31,621 bases of DNA from Obelidium mucronatum. Its lineage: Eukaryota > Chytridiomycota > Chytridiomycetes > Chytridiales > Chytriomycetaceae. The translations under genes and the position numbers were made by a program. The notes under the pieces are model-generated. The model saw nothing but the letters and a program-made list of their open reading frames with translations, was not told the origin of the DNA and ran no database searches. Each line of letters starts with the position of its first letter. The stretch's first letter is position 1. Shown piece by piece: positions 9,331 through 17,715 of the stretch. The stretch is taken from assembly GCA_025765595.1 (NCBI GenBank), contig JAIVFH010000297.1, positions 1 to 31,621 of the forward strand. The letters are read 5' to 3'.

Positions 9331-9421
9331 GCTCGCAAGGTCCGGCTCGCTATGGGGACACTCTGTACAAAGCATTGCCATCCAGCAAAATTCAAGGAAG
9401 TGACGTCAGGAGGCTCTGCAA

Positions 9422-9916
9422 ATGGAAAGGGAAGTTCTAACACATCCGCTGCGGAACACTGTCTATCAAACCTCCCACCTAATTTACTTCCACAAGCCTG
9501 CCCAAGCGGATTTCATTATGTGGTGTCTTTCAGACTTGAGAAACGCCGACATCCAGAGCAGAATTTCAAAGAAGAAAAGAGTTGTTAGAAACGAAAGTGA
9601 AGACAAAATGGAAGCAGAGGGGGAACAACAAGAAAAGGATGACAAGGAGGATGACAAAGACGCTGACCAAGATGGTGGTGAAGGAGTGGAAGGGGAAGGG
9701 GAAAATGATGAATTAATAATAAGACGCACCTCCACTCTTTGTTTCAGCATCTTTCTGCCCCTTGCATTGACAGCAAGAAACACAGGCCAGAGAGAAAGAG
9801 AAAGCCCATTTGGCATCTGTGTAGCAGTGTTTGGGAGCAGGAGAACAAGAAAGTCCATTCATCACTGCAACAAACTTGTGCCGCAGGAGGAAGCCCTCAG
9901 CGTATCTGCAAAGTAG
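9422..9916 (+). CDS. Acidic/charged ORF downstream of gene E
   Basis: A 164-codon frame that may be a further exon of gene E or a separate gene. It starts with ordinary sequence (RNTVYQTSHLIYFHKPAQAD, then MWCLSDLRNADIQSRISKKK), followed by a long Glu/Asp/Lys-rich stretch (EQQEKDDKEDDKDADQ, GEGVEGEGENDE) and then a region that looks non-coding in this frame. Acidic low-complexity tails are common in chromatin proteins, which would fit a JmjC neighbour. The frame likely leaves the coding path near 9725 by splicing: other plus frames downstream carry CAFCKVFFW and CSYRC. Confidence 0.4.
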   Translation: MEREVLTHPLRNTVYQTSHLIYFHKPAQADFIMWCLSDLRNADIQSRISKKKRVVRNESEDKMEAEGEQQEKDDKEDDKDADQDGGEGVEGEGENDELIIRRTSTLCFSIFLPLALTARNTGQRERESPFGICVAVFGSRRTRKSIHHCNKLVPQEEALSVSAK

Positions 9917-10043
9917 GAGAATGAGAATCACTACGGACTGCGCATTTTGCAAAGTCTTTTTTTGGCAGGACAAAATTAATGTCAAACACAACTACACAAC
10001 ACTGGTGCAACAATGCTCCTATCGCTGCATCTATCTTTGGTGA
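9831..10043 (+). CDS. Cys-rich exon candidate (zinc-binding-like) after the acidic ORF
   Basis: A 70-codon frame with TTDCAFCKVFFWQDK followed by TLVQQCSYRC, i.e. C-x2-C then C-x3-C. This spacing resembles half of a treble-clef or PHD-type zinc site but is not a recognised domain. It ends near 10043, just before the 12-nt repeat block. It may be the last exon of the gene E locus. Confidence 0.25.
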   Translation: MGAGEQESPFITATNLCRRRKPSAYLQSRRMRITTDCAFCKVFFWQDKINVKHNYTTLVQQCSYRCIYLW

Positions 10044-10057
10044 CCTCCCCACTGAGA

Positions 10058-10766
10058 CCAGCCCGGGGTCCAAGCGGCACCCGCAATTTGGGTCCGATTT
10101 GGGGACCGAATCGGGCTCCTAATGGGACACCCCAAAGAGCCTATGTTCCACAATGATAGAAACAGTCTTCCAAGACTTGAAATAAAGTACTGTACTTCAA
10201 AAATTGATGAGCACCTTCAACAATGAGATTTGGACAGCTGGTCTCCACCAGACCAACAAGGGCGGCGACAGCGAGGCGGCCGCCGTGGCAGTTGCGGCGG
10301 CGGCCGTCGTTGGCGGCACTGGCAGCACGGGCAGCCGCAAGAAGAGCACGATTGTGTACCGCATATTCCACCCCACAGCAGCGGCTGGCGAGCCAGTGTG
10401 GGGGCGCAGCAAGCGCTACAGCAGCGACAGCGAGTGCAGCGACTGCGTCGGCTTCGAATTCAGAAGACTCCGCGGCGGCGCAGCGGCGCAACGGCGATCG
10501 CACGCCGACGCTGCCGCGGCTCGCGTCGGCGGCGTCGTTCGGCTCGTTGTTCCTAATCAGGCCTGATTAGGAATTGAGCCTAATCGGCCACGATTAGGGG
10601 CCCTAGTAGCACTCCTAATCGCAATTGAGCAAATAGGACCGCTCCTAGTAGCATTTGTCTGCTCCTAGTAGGAGTCCTAATAGCATTTTGCTCTGCCAAT
10701 TGGAAACCAAATGGCTTTAATACAACTCCCAGTAGGACTCCTATCGGGGCCCTATTAGCACTAATA
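10058..10766. repeat. 12-nt degenerate repeat block 1, interrupted by a GC-rich insert
   Basis: Starts with AGCCCGGGGTCCAAGCGGCA, shared almost exactly with 19239 onwards and related to 14740 onwards. The body runs in 12-nt steps (GGGGTCCGATTT, GGGGACCGAATC, GGGCTCCTAATG). The pattern stops at about 10130 and resumes at about 10550 (CCTAATCGG, CTCCTAGTAG, TCCTAATAGC) up to about 10766. The block at 19238-19525 lacks the interruption, so the central ~420 nt look inserted. Confidence 0.8.
10141..10556. other. GC-rich insert with open frames on both strands
   Basis: Strikingly GC-rich (runs such as GGCGGCGGCCGTCG) within an AT-rich region. All three plus frames and two minus frames are open for roughly 70-120 codons, which is expected where stop codons are rare and so does not prove coding. 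The plus frame from 10204 begins MMSTFNNEIWTAGLHQTNKG and later has SKRYSSDSECSDCVGFEF. The minus frame has a non-alanine-rich part, CPNLIVEGAHQFLKYSTLF, that looks more like ordinary protein. It sits inside a 12-nt repeat block and is absent from the corresponding block at 19238. Confidence 0.45.
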
Positions 10767-10960
10767 AGCTAAAAACACCATGAGAAATCTAAAATAAATT
10801 CATTTAAAGGGTAAATAAAATTTTATAAGATTTTTTTATGCAACTATCCAAAAATCAAAGAAAAATCCAAAAAACCAAGAAAAACCCAGATAAATCCAAA
10901 AACCAAGAAAAAATCAAAGAAAAATCAAAGAAGTATCAAAGAAAAACAACACTCAAAATA

Positions 10961-12997
10961 TCACTGGGTTTTCTTCTGAACAGGTTGCCTCTTCCAAGAG
11001 TTTCTCAATACACCCTCTTGGTACCCTTGAAAGTACTTTTCAACGTCTTGAAAACCTGGAGTATTCCAGCTATATATTTGATGCTTTGGGACCAATCTTG
11101 CATTGAACTTTGACATGTGCTTCCCAACATTGCTGTAAGAGAAGATGCAATCTTCTTTGTCAAAGTAGCTCTTGTAAGTTTTTGGAAAGAGCTAGCATAA
11201 TTAAATAAAGGATTATTAAAAGAAATTGCTTGAAGTGATACTAAAATAAAAACTTACTCTTTGGAATTCCAAATCAGCAAAGAAGACTCCAACATAGGCC
11301 CGAAAAATTTCCACAGTATTTCCAAAGTTGGGAAATTCCTTTGACAGGGTTGCAGCAGCAAGAGTTTTGGTCATTGGTGGCTCTCGATCCTGCGTCAGGT
11401 AAGAAAAGCGGATACCAACTTCTTTCACTTGACTAATGAACTTGTCTTGGGTGCCGGTGCGTCCTTTGGCTTTGGCAACAACTTCAGCAACAGACGTGGG
11501 GACTTGGCGGCGTTGCTTGGAAGAGATAGAACCTGGCTTTTCATACCCAGATGTCACTGGAGAGTTAACCAACAGAGAAGATGCAAATGGATCAAAGATG
11601 GTTCCTAAATGAATACCAAAAATAGTTAGAGAGCTGTTTAAACAAAATGGTAACCTACCAGAATCAGTATAGGCAACATCAAAGTACTCTGGGCTTTGTG
11701 GATTAAAAACAGTGTCCACCAAAACAGAGTCCTCAAAGATGTACACGTTCTTGGTGAACCAACTAACACTGATCACCGACCTGCGAAAGTGGGTTGTGGC
11801 TGGATGGGCTTTGGCAGCAGCCAAAACATCTGCAAGCAAAACTAATAATGGATTGATTGTTAAAAATACACAATAAAAACAACAATTTAGTCTCACCTTT
11901 TGCCTTGTTTCCCTCAGCAACAGTCCCTTCCACATTACAACGAAACACTGCTCCATGATTCTGAAACATACATTTAACAGACACCATCTTTTTCTCTTCC
12001 TCTTCCACAACACTTCCTAGAAAGTTGATAAAAAGTTGTTTCTTTTTTGGATGCAACTCTTCATCCTGTGGTTTTTCATCATCCTCAACTTCAATCTCCT
12101 CCATATGACGCTTCTTTTTTTCATGTACCTCCCCCAGCTCCTCATTCTTGAAAACTCTTGTATGCTTGTTTTCTGAGGCAGAACCTGGAAGCTTGATGAT
12201 CGAAGGAATATCTTGTTCAGTGTCAACAACACTGGCAGAGGCTTGCCTTGTTGCATGAACAGTAGCCTTGTTGGTGATCTTGTTGGCATTGGTGTCCTTG
12301 CTGGTGATCTTGGTGGCATTGGTGTCAGCAGGAGTAGGAGCAAAAACAACATTGAACTTGTTGTTTGAATTTTTTCTGGCTAAAAGAGTGTTTGAGAATA
12401 TTGTGTGAATAGCCATTTCTATCCTTATTTTACTCCTGATTGGACTCCAAATTGGACTCCAAATCAGACTCTCCCCTAATAGTGAAATGAATCAGACTCA
12501 CCATATATGTATTTTGCAAGTGCAATTGCGCGTTCCTCATCATTTTCAGATCGTTTTCCATCCAGATCCAAAATCCCACTGAAGCAGAGGTCCTCCAGAG
12601 CTGACAAATCCTGGCTTGTGTCTTTGATCCACTTGAAAACATCCTGTAGGCTCTTGTGCTGCAAACCAGGGATATGGACTGTACATTTTGTTTTTTCAAA
12701 AAATACCAGCTTCAATGTCTGATTTGAGTTGATGTATCTGTTGTGGTTGAAATTGGTGTGTCAGTGATCACCTGTCAAACTCAAACAAATAAAACCAAAC
12801 CTCAGTATCTTCTCCAATGCCTCACATGCCTCTTTTACAAGCTCATGAGGAGAGCCCTTGGTGTAGATCACTTTTTGGTGCAGGTCAGGTAGCACAGATG
12901 GTTTTCTTGTTATCCTTGGCTTTATAAGGAGCTTCTTTCCAGGAGCCGCTCTTGATCTCATCAAAGGAGAACTTGATGGATAATCTGTCTGAGTCAT
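10961..12997 (-). CDS. Family A protein, copy A1, six exons, 554 aa
   Basis: Exons: 12801-12997, 12502-12737, 11897-12379, 11659-11829, 11258-11604 and 10961-11191; the total of 1665 nt is exactly divisible by three. Introns are 63, 122, 67, 54 and 66 nt. Domain order: an N-terminal globular part (HQKVIYTKGSPHELVKEA; TVHIPGLQHKSLQDVFKWIK; DEERAIALAKYIYG), a polar low-complexity and acidic/lysine-rich linker (DTNANKITNK, EEIEVEDDEKPQDEE, VVEEEEKK), then a C-terminal globular part (CMFQNHGAVFRCNVEG; SVSWFTKNVYIFEDSVLVD; KEVGIRFSYLTQDREPP; YFDKEDCIFSYSNVGKHMS). A more distal ATG at 13034 matches copy A2 but here runs into a frameshifting ~41-nt deletion, so I chose 12997. Likely nuclear from composition. 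Family not recognised. Confidence 0.7.
12425..12490. repeat. 12-nt repeats inside intron 2 of family A copy A1
   Basis: On the coding (minus) strand the intron reads GTGAGTCTGATTCATT and soon after three tandem units GAGTCTGATTTG, GAGTCCAATTTG and GAGTCCAATCAG. The unit resembles the donor-adjacent bases themselves. The equivalent intron in copy A2 has about twelve units. Confidence 0.75.
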
Positions 12998-13099
12998 TGT
13001 TGACTCTGATGGCTGGCAGTGGTGGTGATTGCATTGGAAAAAAAATCAAAAAAATCAATGAAAATCTAGGCTCACATGTCAGGATGGGAGCTGTCAGAA

Positions 13100-13255
13100 T
13101 GGGTCCAAGACCCCAATTCAGACCCTAGTCAGACTTCAAATTGTTTTCCAACTAGGAGTCCAAATCAGGATCTCGATTGAGCGCCATTAGGAGCCCCACT
13201 ATGATGCTATTAGGATGCTATTAGGAGCGTTATGAGCAGCACTATTAGCAGTGTC
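13100..13255. repeat. 12-nt degenerate repeat block 2
   Basis: Starts near GGGTCCAAGACCCCAATTCA and continues with diverged steps such as GGAGTCCAAATCA, GATGCTATTAG and GCACTATTAGCA. It begins just beyond the 5' end of family A, at the place where the A2 locus has an intact divergent ORF start (22748). Confidence 0.65.
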
Positions 13256-13561
13256 ATTTACAACAGACTATTTTACTTTCTTCTCAGACCTAACAAACAA
13301 CAAGTGAGAAAGTTGCAGACAAGTAAGGAGGAAAGGCGCAAGCAAGTGTCAGGAAGATGCACTGTCAAATAAAATATTCAAGAATAACCCATAAAAATTG
13401 AATTTGATTTCAAACTTATCAAATCCTGTGAATGCACACTAATAGAAGAGTTCCTGATGTTCAAAGTGAAATAAAACAATGTTAATAGAAGTGAATAGTA
13501 AGCTAAATTTATAAATTTCACCAGAAGTACAAATAAAAGATAAGTCTGGAGGTAATGACAC
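13256..13561. other. Unassigned AT-rich stretch between repeats
   Basis: No convincing gene. Short frames only; contains AATAAA-like motifs and a TTAATAGAAGTGAATAGTAA stretch. Repeated unchanged at 27042-27347. Confidence 0.5.
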
Positions 13562-14409
13562 TACAGACATATGCTCAGTCACTTTGCTTCTTTGCAGTGC
13601 AGGTTGCAAATCCTTTTTGTCTTTATAGGATTTCAATACCTGGGGGCAAACATTTCTTTCTAGGGGGTATTTAATTTTGATTGCCAGAAAATTCTGCCTC
13701 TTGCTTTCTGAAGAAACTCTGGTGAGCTATTTAAAATCTTGATGAACAGTGAACAAAAGATGTCAAACAAACCAAACAGCAATGATTTTTTTGCAATCTG
13801 CTGTAAAATCTTGATGAACAGTGAACAGAAGATTGTCAAACAAACCAAACAATTGGTGCTGCTTACTTGTCTTATTGTCTGGCCTGGAGCTGCTTCTTGT
13901 TTTGTCCTCGTTTGTTTGGAGCTTCCATAATTTGTGTGTTAGTTGGTGTTACATTGGTGAAAATCACTTGGAGCGACAGGACAGCTGGAAAATTGAATAT
14001 GTTTAACATTATCACTCAGGTAAGGGGCCAGTCCAAGTGCAAAATCATTGATGAAAGTCGTCACAAAAAATGTTTTTTGAGTAGTGCCAAAGATGACATT
14101 TTCTCGACAATTTTGCACTTGGACCAGGCCCTAAAAAAACCCTACTTAATACAGTTGAATGCTCATGTGTTGTCTGGAGAGATTAATGGGGCATGGGGTG
14201 ACTTTGGTCATCAGTTTTCCTTAAATTGTTAGTTAAATAACAGCTTGAACATGTCCATTTCTAAAAATAGAACTATTAGAAACCCCTTTTTAACCCTTAA
14301 ACCATTTTAACCAAGCAGTGAGAACTTTTCTGTAAATAGAACTACACGGAATTGGTCCCCAACCCCCTAAAACTCCCCCCTAACATGACCGGTTGACAAG
14401 CAACCTGCA
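13562..14409 (+). mobile_element. GCAACCTGC element, copy 2
   Basis: Left end near GACATATGCTCAGTCACTTT followed by GCAGGTTGCAAAT; right end GACAAGCAACCTGCA. Shares both ends and the conserved end module with 15050-15730, plus short interior blocks (CCAGAAAATT; AAAATCTTG; GATGTCAAACAA; GGAGCTTCCAT). The interior has two direct repeats of CTTGATGAACAGTGAACA and a hairpin at 14008-14126. No transposase or RT is seen, so it is non-autonomous or not a transposon at all. Its right end abuts a transposase relic. Confidence 0.6.
14008..14126. other. Long imperfect hairpin
   Basis: AGTCCAAGTGCAAAAT on the left is the reverse complement (with one added mismatch nearby) of ATTTTGCACTTGGACC on the right. 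The intervening ~75 nt are themselves partly self-complementary, with a centre AAAAAATGTTTTTT. The whole ~120 nt could fold into one stem. It lies inside the element at 13562-14409. Confidence 0.65.
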
Positions 14410-14735
14410 AAAGAGGGGCTCTCTCCAGATTTTACTGTTAGTAATCTGAGCCACTGCTGTGAAAATAAGGTTAATCCTTTCTCTGCGTCCACAGAATAAG
14501 CCAGCCAACACACAAAAGTCATTCATTTTTTTATTGACAGTCTCATGGCGAGACCCCAACAGATTCCAGTTTTTATTATGTTTAATAATGGCTGGTGATG
14601 AACCCTTTAATCTAGTAATCACGCAGACATCTCCCACATAACCCCTGTCAGCAGCCACCCACTCGTCCTCCTCAAGATCCAGAAGCACTGTTTTGAACCT
14701 GATCCAGATCATTGTGGGGGCCACAGGGAGTTCCG
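14405..14735 (-). pseudogene. DDE transposase C-terminal fragment (IS5/Harbinger-like)
   Basis: The minus frame reads VAADRGYVGDVCVI, then SRHETVNKKMNDF and FTAVAQITNSKIWREPLF. This matches the C-terminal half of DDE_Tnp_4-type transposases: the second catalytic Asp in ADRGY, the catalytic Glu in RHETVN, then a 'F.AVA.IT......EPLF' tail. The N-terminal part with the first Asp is absent: upstream sequence is a 12-nt repeat block from 14737. The 3' end runs into the GCAACCTGC element. Inactive fragment. Confidence 0.75.
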
Positions 14736-14736
14736 C

Positions 14737-14985
14737 CACCAATGAAAAACAGGGTCCAACTGGCATGCGCAATTTGGGGTCCGATTTGGGCCTTATTTGG
14801 GGTCCAATTCGGACTCCTTATCAGATCCAAATCGGACAGAGAGCCATTCGGAGCCTATTGGGGCCCAATTAGGGCTCCAATATGATTGAAAAAACCTTGT
14901 TTTCGGATTTTTTGCTCCTAATGGGAGCGCTACTAGCGTTTTTCACTCCTAATAGCAAACCAATTGGCTAATTAGGAGTCCTAAT
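14737..14985. repeat. 12-nt degenerate repeat block 3
   Basis: Starts with AGGGTCCAACTGGCATGCGC, related to the starts at 10058 and 19238, then runs GGGGTCCGATTTGGG, GGGGTCCAATTCGG, GGCCCAATTAGGGCTCC and later CTCCTAATGGGAGCG and GGAGTCCTAATGG. An unrelated T-rich stretch interrupts it near 14895. Confidence 0.75.
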
Positions 14986-15049
14986 GGTGAGTTTTCAACC
15001 AATTAAGACCCTATGCACCAGTGAACACACCAGTGAACATAAATTTATG

Positions 15050-15730
15050 CAACTAGACACATACGCTCAGTCGCTTTGCTTCCTCGCAGTGCAGGTTGCA
15101 ACTCCAGAGAAATTAGGACTTAGTGGGATGGCAACACTTGCAAGGAGAAAAATTCTTTTTAGGGGTGTGTGCGATAAGTCAGAATTTCTATTTTGATTAC
15201 CAGAAAATTAAAGAGGCTCCCTTCTTTGTTTCCAAATTTAAAATCTTGGGGGATGACCAGAAGATGTCAAACAAGCCAAAAGCAGACAGATTTTCATCAT
15301 GAGTCTGCCTGCAATATGTGCTGCTTACTAGGCATTAATCTAGCCTTGAGTCACTTCTTATTTTGCCTTCTTTAGAGCTTCCATTATTTGTGTTAGTTGA
15401 TGAAATCTATTCGAGGAAAGCTTATTCTGGTTTTCAGCAAGCCTGACATGACAGCAGCTAGAAAATAAAATAAGCAAAACATGATTACTCAGGTCAAAAA
15501 ACCCTTCTTGAGACAGTTGTGTTGTCTGGAGTTACTTTATTTCCAAGTCAATTTTCCTTTAATTGCCAGGGAAGCAACAGCTTGAACAAGTCCATTTTCT
15601 AAAAATAGAACTATTAAAAACTCCCTTCTTAACCCTCAAACCATTTGAACAAAGTAGGAACATCTTTTCTATAAATAGAACTACAAGGAATTGGCCTTCA
15701 ACCCCCTCAAACTCCCCCTTAACATGACAG
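15050..15730 (+). mobile_element. GCAACCTGC element, copy 3, truncated right end
   Basis: Left end ACATACGCTCAGTCGCTTTG followed by GCAGGTTGCAACTCC; right part is the conserved end module (CTAAAAATAGAACTATT, ATAAATAGAACTACAAGGAA, AACTCCCCCTTAACATGACA). It stops after GACAGG, without the final GCAACCTGC, exactly where the right arm of an inverted repeat begins. Interior blocks align with copy 2 but are shorter. Confidence 0.65.
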
Positions 15731-15812
15731 GGGTTTTTTGACCTGAGTAATCATGTTTTGCTTATTTTATTTTCTAGCTGCTGTCATGTCAGGCTTGCTG
15801 AAAACCAGAATA
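15423..15812. repeat. Perfect 82-bp inverted repeat with 226-nt loop
   Basis: 15423-15504 is the exact reverse complement of 15731-15812 (for example TATTCTGGTTTTCAGCAAGC against GCTTGCTGAAAACCAGAATA). The loop is the end module of the GCAACCTGC element. The right arm includes a TTTTCTAG acceptor-like motif and the first nine codons of gene F; the left arm is therefore an inverted copy of the gene F start. Confidence 0.95.
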
Positions 15813-16623
15813 TTGCAATTGGAGAAGCTCTGGCAAATCAAACAGAAGCGTGAAAAGCAGGATGCTGACAATGTCAAAGAGACGTTGAAACAATCAACAG
15901 GGGCATGTCTAAACAGATGCAGGCTGCCTACGCCAACTTCAACACACCTGCTACTTTAAGGATCTGAAGAATCAAAAACTCAACACTTCAGCGGCTGACA
16001 ATTACAGGACTTTATCTATTTGCATGAATCAATTGATTCCAGACTATTTGAAGCTTGTACGCAAAACGAAGGATGGCTTCCCTGGTTTGGTTTGGGTCGG
16101 TTTGCGGGGCAATTTGGCCGAGCCGGTGGGCCAAACCAGGATTGCGTCGACAAGCACCAAAATCGAAGCAGGGGGATCAGACTAAAGCAACAGAACAAAC
16201 CAAGGCAATCAGGCCTCGCAGGTGGTCCTGTCCAATGGAGTTAACTTGAAGAAACCAAAGGCAACAATTTGGCTTGATCAAGAGACAGCGTCAAGGAGAT
16301 CAACAGATGTGGAGTTCATCAATGCTGGACCAAGCAACACTAAGCCAAAAGCGCGGATACGGCTCAATCTGTCAAAAGTATCACACAAATCAAAAGAACA
16401 GATGAAGATGGAATCAAAAGAACAGGTAAAGCTGGAACCTGTTGGCAGACCAACACCAAAAGCGGAGGACAACAATGATGAAATACGGTCGTATTCAAGT
16501 TCGGACGTGGGATCGGATTGGGGACCCGATTGGATGGTTTTGGTTGATGGGGAACTCATGGAAGGGCTCCCAATTGTTGATGGGGAATTGTACACGCCTG
16601 GGCGATACAGGGCAGACTTCTAA
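15786..16623 (+). pseudogene. Gene F: coiled-coil-start protein with frame breaks
   Basis: ATG at 15786 starts MSGLLKTRILQLEKLWQIKQ, a basic helical or coiled-coil segment, open to about 15900. A second frame gives NRGMSKQMQAAYANFNTPAT, and from 15952 a third runs YFKDLKNQKLNTSAADNYRT, LVRKTKDGFPGLVWVGLRGN, then one TAA (16183-16185), and continues in the same frame to the stop at 16623 through NGVNLKKPKATIWLDQETAS and MVLVDGELMEGLPIVDGELY. Either small introns were missed or this is a pseudogene with two frame changes and a stop. The duplicate at 29575 has the same breaks. Family not recognised; the C-terminal half is lysine- and serine-rich. Confidence 0.5.
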
Positions 16624-16730
16624 GTGTATATGTGGGTTATTTATTCCCTTCCTTCCCTACTCTCCGTTTGTCTTTTCACGAATACAGAAACTTTGGGTTG
16701 TTTTTAAAAAACTTTGGTTTATTTTTAAAA

Positions 16731-16736
16731 AATAAA
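16731..16736 (+). terminator. Possible polyadenylation signal of gene F
   Basis: AATAAA about 110 nt after the gene F stop and only 12 nt before the gene B start codon. Close spacing means it may belong to the gene B promoter region instead. Confidence 0.3.
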
Positions 16737-16747
16737 GAAGATTTACA

Positions 16748-17675
16748 ATGTCCGAACATCCATTAGCCCCAGGAGACGCCAGCCCAGTTGCAGGTCTGCT
16801 GGACCGTATCTGCAACAGTCGTGACTGCAGACACTTCATCAAAGTTTTGTTTTCGCTCCCGTCAGTTGCAGACGGGACGTGGATTAGCGGCTACCAATGG
16901 ATAACCAAGCCGCGCGCGGATGGCTCCGTTAACCCCAAGTCACTCAAGTATCTTTGGAAGACAATCCACGGGCACGTGTTTTACCCAAACATCTCGAAAT
17001 TGGCACCCAACCCATGCACAGATGCAATGCGAGAGCTGGTGCCACATATAATCATGTAATGTTTGTTCATTGTTCCGCACTATCATACGCACTATATCTA
17101 ACATGCCTTATTTAAGTATGTTGAATACTAACTTTGCGCCAGTGGTGTACAACTACCACCTGAAAGAAAACGACAAACAGCTAATCACTGTTGTACATCT
17201 GGACTTCCCCATTGTCTTAACAACACTGAAAAAAACTGTTGAGTCTTTTCAGTTTCTTACAGACCATCATGATGACCTTGCAGCTCTGGCTGGACAAGTG
17301 GGGTTTGGTGTCATGTTTCCTGACAAAAAAGAGCTGGACCTTGACATAGCAAGAAAACTAATGCCGCGATTCATCTACGGTAATGTTTTATTTGACTTTA
17401 AGTGTATATGTATTGCTAAAGCTCTGTTTTTTGTTGTTATAGATTACAAGAATGTTAACCACATGTTCAAGGTGCGTTTTACCACACAGCTGTACCCAGA
17501 ACCCAGCAAAACAAGCGTGGATGGATCAAAAAACGCGTTTGACAGGGTCCCACTGCGGGAGTCGCGGATCAACCTGCAGGAAGCGATCCGGAATGAAGTT
17601 TGCAGGGAGCAACGCCAACGCAAAGATGCCACATTTCCGATGACGAAGAAAAGGAAAGCAGCGACAATGTTGTAA
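16748..17675 (+). CDS. Family B protein, three exons, 267 aa, unrecognised
   Basis: Exons 16748-17055, 17117-17379 and 17443-17675 (804 nt, divisible by three); introns 61 and 63 nt, the first with CTAAC before its AG. N-terminus MSEHPLAPGDASPVAGLLDR; then FSLPSVADGTWISGYQWITK, KSLKYLWKTIHGHVFYPNIS, and in exon 2 ENDKQLITVVHLDFPIVLTT and GQVGFGVMFPDKKELDLDIA. The C-terminus is basic (CREQRQRKDATFPMTKKRK), suggesting nuclear localisation. Another frame over the last 60 nt reads SDDEEKESSDNVVIVG, an acidic tail that may be the ancestral ending before a one-base shift. I recognise no domain. Gene C starts 40 nt downstream on the same strand. Confidence 0.65.
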
Positions 17676-17715
17676 TTGTTGGTCCAACTATTGCAGGCAT
17701 GTTTCTTTATTTTTA

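Noticed and set aside
10223..10570. Several overlapping 70-120-codon frames in the GC-rich insert as separate genes
   Set aside because: High GC content removes stop codons in all frames; no frame has convincing domain content or a conserved counterpart, so I list the insert once as an unexplained block.
13660..14232. Short frames within the GCAACCTGC element (for example 13867-14232 plus) as genes
   Set aside because: They span the hairpin and diverged interior repeats, are not kept in the sister element at 15050-15730, and show no domain.
17444..17632. Minus-strand frames opposite genes B and C
   Set aside because: They mirror well-supported spliced plus-strand exons and have no start or splice context of their own.
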